A stretch of 64,000 nt of DNA from JAQWRV01 sp045564915 (GCA_045564915.1 JBJLGL010000014.1:1-64000), one strand, 5' to 3'. Positions 50,613 to 60,258 are shown, counted from the stretch's first letter. Made by a program: numbers and translations. Notes: a model not told the origin generated them from the sequence alone.

Positions 50613-52178
50613 TTAGTCGGCAACGCGCACTAGCTCATAAAGAACAAATGAGCCTTCTGTACGATAATCACTAATGTTCGGACCTAACGCTGTAAGATTG
50701 GCTGCTTCATAGAGAAAAAGACCCTGGGCTTGCTCATGGCTATAGTCCATGATCTGACGAGTCAGCCTCTTACGACGTTCCATGTCTGGCTCGTCAAATG
50801 CTTCCTCAATCAACGGCATGATAGCTTGGTCGCAGTACCATGGCTTTGGCCAAAGACAAGATTGGGTGAGCATAGAACGCAGGGCATCGTAGTTGGGAGT
50901 GAAGTATCCAGAGGGGAAAGCAGATCCTGCCCAACCACCGTCTTGGAGGTTCCTTAGAAACTTTGGCCGAGTAAGCGTCAGAATTGTCATCTCCACACCC
51001 ACACGTGCCAGATCCGCAGCCACCTGCTGATGGATGTTTAAGGTTAGGGAGGACTCATTTGAGACTTCCATGACAAACGAAAAACCATCTCCATACCCGG
51101 CTTCGGCCAATAGCTGCCGTGCCATACCAGGATCATAGGGATAAGGCTCGATATTGGAGTTGTAGCCAACAGCGGAGCGCGGCGCAGGCTGGCTAGCAAT
51201 AACGGTAAGCCCCTTGAATAACACGTCGATAATGACCTGCTTATTAACTGCGTAGTTGAGTGCACGCCGCACCTTAGGATCTTGAAAGCGGGAGTCCTTC
51301 ACCGCATTAAAAATTATAGCAAAAGCAGCGGGGACACTGTTCTGCCGAATGCTTCCACCAAGCGCCTCGACTTCGGCGACGTTATCCGGACTGATCTGGC
51401 TGGCGATATCAAAACGGCCTGATTTGAAACCAGTGAACCTAGCACTGGCGTCACGAGCTTCAAATAACTCTAAGCTTCGCATATGGGGCTGCCGCCAGGA
51501 CGATTGCACAGCATCGAATTCGATGCGATCCACCCCCCAAGAGGTAATCTGGAACGGACCAGTACCGATTGGCCTAGAGGCAACTGCGTCGGAACCCCGC
51601 GCCCTCCAAGTCTGTGGCTCTGGAATCATCATCAAGCTGAGCTCGTAAGGCATAAATGGGCGCGGCCCGTTGGCTGTTACACGTACCGTATGGGAGTCGA
51701 TAGCTTCCGCAAAAACCAGATGTGATAGCTCACGCCCCAATAGGTCTGTGCGCCCAGTTGGGCTTTTGAGGTACGAGATTGTTTCGACAACAGCATCTGC
51801 CTCGAACTTACGGCCATTGGAAAAGGTGACATCTTTACGCAACGTAAAAACCCAAGTACGCGCCGTCTCCTGTCGCCATTCGGTTGCCAACCAGGGTTTT
51901 AGAGTACCGTCACTCGCAACCACGGTCAGCGGATCGAGCAGGGCTGACCATGTTCCGAGAAAATCAATCACTGCCGTGTGGGGATTGCTTTTATTCTGAG
52001 GAATACTGCTAAGAGCGACACGCAAAGTTTGCGTAGATCCAGGACTCGACACACCAATCAATGCGATCAAAAGACATGCCGCGCGCGCAAATGCGACGGC
52101 AAGCCGGCACCTCTGTGATTTGATAACAGTCACGGACTTCGAGCTGGAGCCTCCAGGGGCAAGGATCTCAGGAGGCAT
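50613..52178 (-). CDS. Solute-binding protein family 5 (peptide/nickel type), orphan
   Basis: 521 residues. An N-terminal leader of about 50 residues contains the signal helix (AFARAACLLIALIGVSSPGS). The mature protein is a family 5 binding protein: LKPWLATEWRQETARTWVFTLRKDVTFSNGRKFEADAVVETI and later RRALNYAVNKQVIIDVLFKG. It should bind a peptide-like or other small ligand in the periplasm. No permease or ATPase genes are next to it. It overlaps the dioxygenase gene by 11 bases, hinting at a shared substrate. Confidence 0.87.
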   Translation of the reverse strand: MPPEILAPGGSSSKSVTVIKSQRCRLAVAFARAACLLIALIGVSSPGSTQTLRVALSSIPQNKSNPHTAVIDFLGTWSALLDPLTVVASDGTLKPWLATEWRQETARTWVFTLRKDVTFSNGRKFEADAVVETISYLKSPTGRTDLLGRELSHLVFAEAIDSHTVRVTANGPRPFMPYELSLMMIPEPQTWRARGSDAVASRPIGTGPFQITSWGVDRIEFDAVQSSWRQPHMRSLELFEARDASARFTGFKSGRFDIASQISPDNVAEVEALGGSIRQNSVPAAFAIIFNAVKDSRFQDPKVRRALNYAVNKQVIIDVLFKGLTVIASQPAPRSAVGYNSNIEPYPYDPGMARQLLAEAGYGDGFSFVMEVSNESSLTLNIHQQVAADLARVGVEMTILTLTRPKFLRNLQDGGWAGSAFPSGYFTPNYDALRSMLTQSCLWPKPWYCDQAIMPLIEEAFDEPDMERRKRLTRQIMDYSHEQAQGLFLYEAANLTALGPNISDYRTEGSFVLYELVRVAD

Positions 52179-53139
52179 GGTTTATGGGTGGTACCAGAGA
52201 TGGTCCGCCACGCGCCTTCACTTCTTCTTCGTAGCTCTTTCTTTGAGCACTCTCCTGCTCAAGGCGCTCGCGAACGTCCTCAGACCAAGTTGTTGCGAAC
52301 CCACCCGGGTACTTCTCAGTGTCATCTTTGCGTCCCTCCGCCGACCATATCAAAGGGATCAGCGGCCCTTGCGGTTTTTCACCAGGTATCATTTCGTCAA
52401 GACTTATCCCGGCAATGTTGACGCACTCTGGACGGGGTTCCCATAAGATGTCGTCTCCAAACACTCGGATGGAAATAGCAATTCGCCAGTCATCTGTGGG
52501 GTTGCCTGAAGAATAGTGAAGACACCATGGATGGACAAGCAAAGCATCTCCTGGTTCCATATCCCACGTCATAAATCTGTAGTCAGGGTTGTTACGCACT
52601 TCTTCGCCGTCAGGCACGTTGAGACGGTCATCGGGCTTGATCATCTTCCGAGAATTAGCGGTCATGTTCCAATAGACGACGTCGTTTTTGTGAGTTCCAG
52701 CGATCACTTCTAAACAATTTTTTTTGACTATAGGGGTCAGCGGCATCCAAAAGGACGGTGCCATGGTGCCTCGGACAGGCCAGCCACCGCGGTCACTATG
52801 CCACACAGTCTTTGAGTCCGACTTGGGCGCCTTAGCAAAGAACTGGTCCAGGAAAAAACGAATTTCCTGTGACCTCATAACCTTGCCACAGGCCTCGCCC
52901 AAAGGAGAATTGAAGGCGAGTTCCCTGCACTCCGGGATTTTCCGTGCCAGCCAAACACCGGGGACGTTGGGAAGTAGACCAAAATCCTCCTTATCTACTA
53001 TAACGCGCCTGGCTACGGGTAATAGAGTATCAATCCAATCTTGGCTAAACACCTGGCGCAAGCATACTGCACCATCGCGAGCATAGGTTGCGCGATCCTC
53101 GTCTGTGATATCCCTTATGGGATGTCGATTGAGTGTCAC
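52168..53139 (-). CDS. Phytanoyl-CoA dioxygenase family Fe(II)/2-oxoglutarate oxygenase
   Basis: 323 residues. The jelly-roll iron ligands are visible: H114 and D116 in TVWHSDRGGWP, and the distal H208 in HPWCLHYSSGN, with Arg at about 219 to bind 2-oxoglutarate. The family hydroxylates lipids, alkaloids or phosphonates. Downstream overlap with a periplasmic binding protein suggests it acts on an imported compound. Substrate unknown. Confidence 0.87.
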   Translation of the reverse strand: MTLNRHPIRDITDEDRATYARDGAVCLRQVFSQDWIDTLLPVARRVIVDKEDFGLLPNVPGVWLARKIPECRELAFNSPLGEACGKVMRSQEIRFFLDQFFAKAPKSDSKTVWHSDRGGWPVRGTMAPSFWMPLTPIVKKNCLEVIAGTHKNDVVYWNMTANSRKMIKPDDRLNVPDGEEVRNNPDYRFMTWDMEPGDALLVHPWCLHYSSGNPTDDWRIAISIRVFGDDILWEPRPECVNIAGISLDEMIPGEKPQGPLIPLIWSAEGRKDDTEKYPGGFATTWSEDVRERLEQESAQRKSYEEEVKARGGPSLVPPINHAS

Positions 53140-53244
53140 TTTTCGTGCCTTCTTCTCTTCTTCTAATAACCTTTATTAGTTTCTTACCGAGATTGACCTA
53201 GAATATCATCGCTCACAGCTACTAGCGGAAGTCTGGCAATAAAA

Positions 53245-53940
53245 TTAATCATCATCATCCAACACATATCCAAACCCACGTACAGTGCGGATGAGGTTTG
53301 GTTTGTTGTTGCCGCCCAGAGCCGTGCGTAGACGCTTGATATGAACATCGACCGTACGATCTTCAATATAAATGCCCGGCCCCCAAGCCAGATCAATAAT
53401 TTGCCGTCTGGACAGCACCCGCCCTGGCCGCTCCATAAAGCTCTGGAGGAGGCGGAATTCCGTCGGTCCGAGACGCACAGCTTCACCACTGCGCCTGACT
53501 TTATGGGCTATCACATCAAGAACCACATCAGAAAATTCCAGCTTTTCTGCAACCCGCTCTGGTGAGGTGCGGCGCAACACTGCATTAATGCGAGCGATGA
53601 GCTCTCCAGAGGAATAAGGCTTCACCATGTAATCGTCTGCACCCACATCGAGGGCACGGATGCGATCGTCCTCTTCCCCTCTGGCTGTAACCATGATGAT
53701 CGGCAGGTTGTCCTTTTCTTTGCCTTTTCTGATCTGGCGACATATCTCAATGCCCGAGACCTCTGGCATCATCCAGTCCAGGATCAGGAAATCAAGCTGT
53801 TGCTCTTCAATAAGCAGCAGGGCTTTTGCGCCATCTGCAGCAATACTCACATCAAATCCAGCCGCCTTGAGGTTGTACTTAAGAACTTCCGCTTGAGCTG
53901 GGTCATCTTCAGCAATCAGAATATTTATGTTTTCCCTCAC
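53245..53940 (-). CDS. phoB: Phosphate regulon response regulator PhoB
   Basis: 231 residues. The receiver domain carries E11/D12, the phosphorylation site D55 (LILDWMMPE) and K107. The OmpR-type winged helix (about 130-228) ends in NLIRTVRGFGYVLDDDD. When phosphorylated by PhoR it binds Pho boxes, several of which occur in this window. It is the last gene of the operon and its start overlaps the phoU stop by four bases. Confidence 0.95.
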   Translation of the reverse strand: MRENINILIAEDDPAQAEVLKYNLKAAGFDVSIAADGAKALLLIEEQQLDFLILDWMMPEVSGIEICRQIRKGKEKDNLPIIMVTARGEEDDRIRALDVGADDYMVKPYSSGELIARINAVLRRTSPERVAEKLEFSDVVLDVIAHKVRRSGEAVRLGPTEFRLLQSFMERPGRVLSRRQIIDLAWGPGIYIEDRTVDVHIKRLRTALGGNNKPNLIRTVRGFGYVLDDDD

Positions 53941-54668
53941 GAAGTACCCTTACCCCCGTCATCTTCTAGAAGAATTGCCGTGGACATGTCATCCTTTGGC
54001 CTATCGTCTTCTAGAACATTACCTTCGAGCATGTAGATAACCTTCTCAGCAACATTTGTGGTGTGATCGCCGATACGCTCCACATTCTTTGCAATAAAAA
54101 CCAAATGAGTACAAAGCGAGATTTGGGTCGGGTCAGCGGCCATGGTCTCCATAAAATCTCGAAATAAACTAGTGTACATGCGATCGACGTCCACATCCCG
54201 TTGAATCACCGCATTTGCCAAACCAGCATTACGATTAGAATAAGCGTCTAGCACATCACTGATCATATCCTGTACCATCTCTCCCATATGTTTGATGGAC
54301 TGAGTTGCTGAGGCTAGCAGAGGCGCACGGGTCAAAGTCACAGCACGTTTGGCGATGTTCTTTGCGTAGTCGCCCATGCGCTCCAGATTGGCGGACAACT
54401 TTAAAGCCACGAGAACAATCCGTAGATCCTGCGCCATAGGCTGACGTAAGGCTAACATCTCAGTGGCATAAGTATCGATTTGGTGCTCGTAGTCATCAAC
54501 CACTTTATCTTGTGCAATCACCTTTTCAGCCGCCTCGGGATCAAGACGAACGAGCGCATCCAATGCGGCGGCCAATTGGCTTTCGACCAGTCCGCCCATT
54601 TCGCTGATCAGCCTATCCAATTCTCTTAGGTCTTTATCATAGGCAGAAACAATATGTCCTTCGTTCAT
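53937..54668 (-). CDS. phoU: Phosphate transport regulator PhoU
   Basis: 243 residues, two PhoU helical-bundle domains (about 18-105 and 120-210). The signatures IDTYATEMLALRQPMAQDLR and KNVERIGDHTTNVAEKVIYM bind metal clusters. It links the Pst transporter to PhoR so that phosphate shuts the regulon off. It lies 15 bases after pstB. Confidence 0.96.
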   Translation of the reverse strand: MNEGHIVSAYDKDLRELDRLISEMGGLVESQLAAALDALVRLDPEAAEKVIAQDKVVDDYEHQIDTYATEMLALRQPMAQDLRIVLVALKLSANLERMGDYAKNIAKRAVTLTRAPLLASATQSIKHMGEMVQDMISDVLDAYSNRNAGLANAVIQRDVDVDRMYTSLFRDFMETMAADPTQISLCTHLVFIAKNVERIGDHTTNVAEKVIYMLEGNVLEDDRPKDDMSTAILLEDDGGKGTS

Positions 54669-54683
54669 TGATCTACTCCCTAC

Positions 54684-55514
54684 CTATCCAATGGACCCAG
54701 TCACATAGGCGCGCGTGCGCTCATCGGACGGATTGGTGAAGATGATTCTCGCCTCATTTTCCTCGACAAGTTCACCAAGGTGGAAAAAGGCCGTGCGCTG
54801 AGAGACCCGCGCCGCCTGCTGCATGGAATGGGTAACAATAATGATGGTATATTTTGTCTTGAGGTCATCAATCAGCCCCTCAATGCGAGCCGTGGCAATG
54901 GGATCGAGGGCTGAACACGGCTCATCCATCAAGATCACATCAGGCTCAACAGCAATGGCACGGGCAATACAGAGCCGCTGCTGTTGACCACCCGATAACC
55001 CTGTGGCTGGAGCATCGAGTCGATCCTTCACTTCCTCCCATAGTCCAGCCCGAACTAAACTGCCCTCAATGATTTCTTCTAGCGCATCACCCTTCTTTGC
55101 CAAACCGTGGATGCGGGGGCCATAAGCAACATTCTCATAAATCGATTTAGGGAACGGGTTTGGTTTTTGGAATACCATGCCGATACGACGCCGGAGAACT
55201 ACGGAATCAATATCTGGTCCGTATATATCTTCGCCATCAAGCGTAATTTTCCCGGTTACCTTACAACCCTCAATCAGATCATTCATACGATTGAGGCAGC
55301 GAAGGAATGTGGTCTTGCCGCAACCGGAAGGACCAATCAGGGCGGTGACCGCTTTGGCATACACGTCAAGGTTTACACCTTTAATAGCAGACCTACCGCT
55401 GTAAGAAACATTGACGCCCGTAGCTTCAATCCGTTTGTGGCTTGCCTCTAAACTGCCTACCCCTTCATCTTTGCCGGTAGCTGCCCATTTCTCTGTGAGT
55501 GCTGTTTTTAGCAT
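54684..55514 (-). CDS. pstB: Phosphate ABC transporter ATP-binding protein
   Basis: 276 residues. Walker A GPSGCGKTT, Q-loop MVFQKPNPFPKS, signature LSGGQQQRLC and Walker B ILMDEPCSALDP are complete and of PstB type. It energises phosphate uptake through PstC and PstA. Its start overlaps the pstA stop by one base. Confidence 0.97.
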   Translation of the reverse strand: MLKTALTEKWAATGKDEGVGSLEASHKRIEATGVNVSYSGRSAIKGVNLDVYAKAVTALIGPSGCGKTTFLRCLNRMNDLIEGCKVTGKITLDGEDIYGPDIDSVVLRRRIGMVFQKPNPFPKSIYENVAYGPRIHGLAKKGDALEEIIEGSLVRAGLWEEVKDRLDAPATGLSGGQQQRLCIARAIAVEPDVILMDEPCSALDPIATARIEGLIDDLKTKYTIIIVTHSMQQAARVSQRTAFFHLGELVEENEARIIFTNPSDERTRAYVTGSIG

Positions 55515-56800
55515 TATTTTTCAACTTTCTGGCGGATTATAACAGCTAGCAGATTCATCATCAGCAAGAAAGCTAGCAGGACAATAATGGCGCCGGCTGT
55601 CTTTTCTGCAAAGGCCCGTTCCGGACTGTCGGCCCACAAGTAGACCTGTACAGGCAAAACCGTAGCTGGCTGTGTAAGAGACGCTGGCGGGTCGGCAATA
55701 AAAGCCACCATACCAATCATCAAGAGCGGCGCTGTCTCGCCAAGAGCACGGGCCATACCTATAATTATCCCGGTCAGAATTCCGGGCAAGGCTAGGGGCA
55801 CAACATGGTGAAAGACGGTTTGAACATGACTAGCACCGATGCCGAAGGCAGCTTCACGAATGGAAGGAGCCACAGCCTGCAATGCAGCACGAGAACTGAT
55901 GATAACAGTTGGTAGTGTCATCAAAGCGAGAACCATACCCCCCACCATAGATGCAGAGCGGGGCAAACCAAAAAAACTAAGGAAAATAGCTAGTCCCAAG
56001 AGGCCAAAAGTAATAGACGGTACGGCTGCCAAATTGTTGATGTTGGTATTAATAAATTGCGTCCACCAGTTACGGGCCGCAAATTCTTCAAGATATATGG
56101 CGGCTAAGACGCCGACGAAACACGACAGCACCAAACATACGGTAAGGGTAAGAATCGATCCTACTATTGCTCCCCATACCCCGGCCACTTCAGGATCGCG
56201 TGAATCGCTGCTAGTCAAGAAAGTCCAATTGAATCGAGTCTTAATGCGACCCTCTTCGTCAAACATTGCAAACCACTGACGCTGTTTGTCGCTGAGCTTT
56301 GTCTGCTCATCTGGTATCTTCCCCCTCCCCCCTTTGGAATAGAGGTCCACATCATCAGATGCAGTTAGCCATAGACTAATAATCGAACCAACCAATCCGG
56401 GCTCTGACAAGAGATGATCGCGCAGTTCAAATTCAGCTGCTGCTCCTAACAACTGATACAGTGCCCGGCTATCGCGCCGATTTAACTCTTCGGACACAGA
56501 CGTACGCATGGCTGCACGCACGATGGAACGGTAACTAAGACTCAATAAATCGTCTTCTGAGAAACTCTCATCAAGAGAAAGCGCAGATGTTGTAAGATCA
56601 ATGTCGATCTTGATCGCTGTCTGAAGAAAAGCACCATAGCCCGTAATTATGATAGAAAATAAAAAGAAAGCTAGAAACGATAGACTAGCAATAATCGCAG
56701 CCAGGCCGAGACGACGAAAGCGCTCTTCAGCTCGGTGCCTCTTATTGACACCAGGAAAGGCATGACTGGATAGAAGAGACGCCATATTTCGGTCAGTCAT
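55514..56800 (-). CDS. pstA: Phosphate ABC transporter permease PstA with extended N-terminus
   Basis: 428 residues, about 130 longer than the classic PstA. After a first helix (about 31-52) comes a long periplasmic insertion of about 160 residues (the DUF3333 type known in alphaproteobacteria) before the helices of the permease domain. The EAA loop reads APSIREAAFGIGASHVQTVF. It forms the channel with PstC. The start overlaps the pstC end by eight bases. Confidence 0.94.
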   Translation of the reverse strand: MTDRNMASLLSSHAFPGVNKRHRAEERFRRLGLAAIIASLSFLAFFLFSIIITGYGAFLQTAIKIDIDLTTSALSLDESFSEDDLLSLSYRSIVRAAMRTSVSEELNRRDSRALYQLLGAAAEFELRDHLLSEPGLVGSIISLWLTASDDVDLYSKGGRGKIPDEQTKLSDKQRQWFAMFDEEGRIKTRFNWTFLTSSDSRDPEVAGVWGAIVGSILTLTVCLVLSCFVGVLAAIYLEEFAARNWWTQFINTNINNLAAVPSITFGLLGLAIFLSFFGLPRSASMVGGMVLALMTLPTVIISSRAALQAVAPSIREAAFGIGASHVQTVFHHVVPLALPGILTGIIIGMARALGETAPLLMIGMVAFIADPPASLTQPATVLPVQVYLWADSPERAFAEKTAGAIIVLLAFLLMMNLLAVIIRQKVEK

Positions 56801-57740
56801 ATTGCTCTTTGAACCGGTTCACGATGGTACTTCCAATAACATTGAGAACAAGTGTGACGATAAACAACGTCAATCCCAGAGCAAAAGCAGCAAGTGTTTT
56901 GGTACTATCAAATTCTTGATCCCCGGTCAGCAATACTACAATCTGCACCGTGACTGTGGTCACCGCATTCAAAGGATTAAATGTCAGATTGGCAACTAAT
57001 CCAGCCGCCATGACAACAATCATAGTCTCTCCCACGGCCCGGGAAATGGCTAGCAGAATACCCCCAGCGATGCCCGGCAACGCTGCTGGCAGAACCACTT
57101 TTCGGATAGTTTCAGACTTGGTAGCGCCCAGTCCGCGGGATCCTTCACGCAAGGTGTCAGGTACTGCATTGATGATATCGTCCGACAGTGAGGAGATCAG
57201 CGGAATAATCATTACGCCCATAACAAGACCTGCAGCAAGCGCACTCTCGTAAGCCACTTCCAAACCAATGCGTGTGCCTAGTTTGCTAAGAGCTGGTGCA
57301 ATTACAATGGCAGCAAAAAATCCATACACTACGGTCGGAATACCAGCGAGAATCTCGATCAAAGGTTTAACATAAGATCGCACACCATCACCGGCGTACT
57401 CGGCTAAATAGATTGCTGAGAAGATACCCAAAGGTGCACTCACAAATAATGCTACTGTACTGATGAGAGCCGTGCCCACAAATAAAGGTACAGCACCAAA
57501 ACGGCCCGAGGCGCCTACTTGATCTTCCCTCAAAGCAGTTTGCGGACTCCACTCCAGCCCAAACAGAAATTCAGGAATGGAGACTGATTGGAAGAACCTA
57601 AGCGCTTCAAAGATAAGAGAAGCTACAATTCCAAGTGTTACAAAAATCGCAACTGCCGAGCAACTTAACAGGATCGACCTGATGAGCCGCTCGGTCAGCA
57701 ATTGCCGTGGATGTCTCAAGGTGAGTGTATGGTTTGCCAT
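56793..57740 (-). CDS. pstC: Phosphate ABC transporter permease PstC
   Basis: 315 residues with six helices. The first is at about 21-48, followed by a short periplasmic loop and FVGTALISTVALFVSAPLG; the EAA loop has LREGSRGLGATKSETIRKVV. Length is that of the short PstC type. It follows pstS by 38 bases. A short Thr/Leu-rich N-terminus precedes the first helix. Confidence 0.95.
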   Translation of the reverse strand: MANHTLTLRHPRQLLTERLIRSILLSCSAVAIFVTLGIVASLIFEALRFFQSVSIPEFLFGLEWSPQTALREDQVGASGRFGAVPLFVGTALISTVALFVSAPLGIFSAIYLAEYAGDGVRSYVKPLIEILAGIPTVVYGFFAAIVIAPALSKLGTRIGLEVAYESALAAGLVMGVMIIPLISSLSDDIINAVPDTLREGSRGLGATKSETIRKVVLPAALPGIAGGILLAISRAVGETMIVVMAAGLVANLTFNPLNAVTTVTVQIVVLLTGDQEFDSTKTLAAFALGLTLFIVTLVLNVIGSTIVNRFKEQYD

Positions 57741-57778
57741 ATTTTTTGGGTATGAGACTATCTATAGGTTTCTTATTA

Positions 57779-58819
57779 TCAGCTCATTGAACTAAAGCTG
57801 AGCACTTTACTCACCCAGTCCTTACGCTCTTCACCACCCATGGGAATTAGACCACGATCCCCAAGATAGCCATCCTCACCTGAGGCATCATCAGAAATAA
57901 ATTCCATAACGAATTCGCGCAAGCCAGGAATGGCATCTAGATGCGCTTTCTTGACATAGAAAAAAAGAGGCCTAGCAACAGCGTAGACTCCATCAGCGAT
58001 ATTCTCAAAAGTGGCGTCAGACCCATTTATGATACTGGCCTGAACTTTGTCCATGTTCTGATCAAGAAAGCTATACCCAAAGATACCGAGTGCGTTTTTA
58101 TTAGCATCGAGTTTCTGAATGATCAGGTTATCATTCTCTCCAGCTTCAATAAAAGCGCCATCTTCACGCATGCTATGGCATATTGCTTGGTAACGTTTCT
58201 TATCGGATTTTTTCACGTCACTGATCCAGTCAAAGCTCTTACAACCTGACTCCATGGCCAGTTCGGCCCAAGCATCGCGTGTGCCAGATGTTGGCGGTGG
58301 CCCGAGCACTTCAATCTTGGTGTCAGGAAGCAATGGATTCACATCCCTCCATGTTTTGGAGGTATTGGGGATCAGACTGCCGTTCCCGGAGGGAACATCC
58401 TTAGCCAAAGCCAGAAAGATGTCGCGCGTAGAGAGATTGTATCTTGTTGCATTGCGAGAATTAGCAAGAACAATGCCATCATACCCGATTTTAACTTCAA
58501 CAATATCGGTCACGCCATTTTTGTCGCAGAGTTTAATCTCTGAAGATTTAATAGCCCGAGATGCGTTGGATACGTCAGGTGTCCCTTCACCAAGACCCGA
58601 GCAAAACAGCTTAAGACCGCCACCAGTGCCCGTGCTCTCAATAACTGGCGTCTTGTAATTCGTGATCCGGCCGAACCGTTCAGCCACAACGGTTGAGAAG
58701 GGATAGACAGTAGAGGATCCAACTACACGGACCTCGTCTCGCGCCAATGTGGTTTGTGCTGTCGTAGTTAATCCCAGCGCTGCCGTCACTATAAGTGTTG
58801 AGAAAGTCACTATTTTCAT
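57779..58819 (-). CDS. pstS: Phosphate-binding periplasmic protein PstS
   Basis: 346 residues from ATG at 58819, where AAGG lies about eight bases upstream; an ATG seven codons earlier is open but has no such site. The signal peptide ends in TTLA, and the mature start RDEVRVVGSSTVYPF has the phosphate-binding SST. GTGGGLKLFC and GPPTSGTRDAW continue the binding pocket. It captures phosphate in the periplasm. A Pho box lies upstream at 58940-58957. Confidence 0.95.
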   Translation of the reverse strand: MKIVTFSTLIVTAALGLTTTAQTTLARDEVRVVGSSTVYPFSTVVAERFGRITNYKTPVIESTGTGGGLKLFCSGLGEGTPDVSNASRAIKSSEIKLCDKNGVTDIVEVKIGYDGIVLANSRNATRYNLSTRDIFLALAKDVPSGNGSLIPNTSKTWRDVNPLLPDTKIEVLGPPPTSGTRDAWAELAMESGCKSFDWISDVKKSDKKRYQAICHSMREDGAFIEAGENDNLIIQKLDANKNALGIFGYSFLDQNMDKVQASIINGSDATFENIADGVYAVARPLFFYVKKAHLDAIPGLREFVMEFISDDASGEDGYLGDRGLIPMGGEERKDWVSKVLSFSSMS

Positions 58820-58939
58820 TTCTTTACCCTTGAAAATCATCTTCGCGAATGGGCGTATCCCGTCCGCTCCAACATGCTCTATAGGGCCTATCCAAGACGG
58901 CTTGTTTACAGTTGGGTTAAGTTTTTATGACGAAGTTTT

Positions 58940-58957
58940 GTTACAGTAATATGACAG
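58940..58957 (-). promoter_or_regulatory. Pho box upstream of pstS
   Basis: On the minus strand CTGTCATATTACTGTAAC, two 7-base half-sites with a 4-base spacer, matching the PhoB consensus CTGTCAT-N4-CTGTCAT closely. It lies about 120 bases before the pstS start, so phosphate starvation should induce pstSCAB-phoU-phoB. Confidence 0.85.
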
Positions 58958-59008
58958 ATTAGGAAAAACTAAATTGAAGCATCAGACCTAAGGATTGTTA
59001 GCCAGGGA

Positions 59009-60025
59009 TCACTCTGCAATAGGGAAAAAGACGGAGAAAGTAGTCCCTTTTTGTTCCGTACTTTCAATCTCTAGAGTTCCTCCGTGGTGATTTACGATAT
59101 GCTTTACGATGGACAGACCGAGACCTGTTCCTTCAAGCTTACGTGACCGGCTTTTTTCTACCCGATAAAAGCGCTCAGTCAGCCGCGGAAGATGTTCCGA
59201 AGGTATGGGGGCTCCCGTGTTGTGCACTGAAACACAAATACCTTTAGCTGTTTCAGTAGCCATGACACCCATCTCACTGCCAGGTGCACCATACTTGATC
59301 GCGTTACTCATCAGGTTGTCAAACACCTCAAGTATCTCTTCTTCAACGCCATGAATTTTGGGCAAGTCTTCCGCAATAGAGATGACAATCGTACTGTCAT
59401 TTTGTGAGGCACGGTTATGCATTCGGTCGCGAGCTATATCCAAGAGAGTCCCCACATTCACTAACTGGTTCGGACGGATATATTCCTTTGCTTCAACTCG
59501 TGAAAGCGATAGCAAATCATCAATGAGATTTTTCATGCGGAGTGCCTCCTGGCCAATAAGCGAAAGCATGCGCAAGCGCTCCTCGGAGCTGTCTCCAGCT
59601 GGTCCCTCAAGGGCTTCCACAGCCCCCATCACCGCTGTCAAAGGTGAGCGCAATTCATGGCTGACATTGGCAACAAAAGTGGAACGTACATCCTCCATAT
59701 GATGCATAGATGTAAGGTCCATAAATACCAGAAAAACATGTCGGCTGCGCTCAAGTGTTACTTTAGAAACAGTTACCTGATACGTCCGAGACGGTTTTGG
59801 CCTATGTTCCATCTCACAGACCACAGTCCCTCCATGACCTAGCACCTGGTCTACAGCGTCAATCAATGCTGGACTTCTAAAAGAGCTGGAAAGATCTGCC
59901 CCAATAAGATCAACACCTAGTGAAAACCTAGCCGTTTCGTTAAAGGCTACAACGCTCCGGTTCTCATCTAGCAGAAGGGTCGGCAAGGGGAGAGCCTCTA
60001 GCAATGTCTTAGTATCTAACTCCAT
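59009..60025 (-). CDS. phoR: Phosphate regulon sensor kinase PhoR, without membrane segments
   Basis: 338 residues. A PAS domain (about 5-105) is followed by HisKA with the phospho-acceptor H123 (FVANVSHELRSPLT), then an HATPase_c domain with VFDNLMSNAIKYG, GTGLGLSIV and the final GTTFSVFFP. No membrane helix is visible, unlike the classic PhoR, so it would depend on PhoU/PstB contact at the membrane. It precedes pstS by about 170 bases with its own Pho box between them. Confidence 0.93.
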   Translation of the reverse strand: MELDTKTLLEALPLPTLLLDENRSVVAFNETARFSLGVDLIGADLSSSFRSPALIDAVDQVLGHGGTVVCEMEHRPKPSRTYQVTVSKVTLERSRHVFLVFMDLTSMHHMEDVRSTFVANVSHELRSPLTAVMGAVEALEGPAGDSSEERLRMLSLIGQEALRMKNLIDDLLSLSRVEAKEYIRPNQLVNVGTLLDIARDRMHNRASQNDSTIVISIAEDLPKIHGVEEEILEVFDNLMSNAIKYGAPGSEMGVMATETAKGICVSVHNTGAPIPSEHLPRLTERFYRVEKSRSRKLEGTGLGLSIVKHIVNHHGGTLEIESTEQKGTTFSVFFPIAE

Positions 60026-60116
60026 GGGTGGTGCACTCTCATTTGATATACCTCTTTCCTAATACCTCTTGCGTAACGCGTCTATGGTGGAAAACCATAT
60101 TTCGGCTGTAATCAAA

Positions 60117-60167
60117 CTGTCATCCAATTTTCATGCTCTAGTCACCAATCTGTCATCGCGCAGTCAC
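60117..60167 (+). promoter_or_regulatory. Extended PhoB operator: five half-sites at 11-base spacing
   Basis: In exact 11-base register: CTGTCAT (60117-60123), TTTTCAT (60128-60134), TAGTCAC (60139-60145), CTGTCAT (60150-60156), CAGTCAC (60161-60167). A further GTGTCAT at 60183-60189 is also in register after one skipped turn. All point toward the porin gene at 60259. The divergent phoR gene starts 90 bases to the left and may share the control. No -10 element is convincing by eye. Confidence 0.85.
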
Positions 60168-60258
60168 CTGATTGGATCATGAGTGTCATCTCTATTCTTG
60201 ATGTTACCTAATGGCTACGGCTTGACACATAAACAAATCACTAGGGTATGAAAGAACG

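Noticed and set aside
50613..53139. Phosphonate use (PhnY-like) for the PhyH gene because it sits next to the Pho genes
   Set aside because: No PhnZ partner, no phosphonate transporter and no Pho box was seen ahead of it; the family is too broad.
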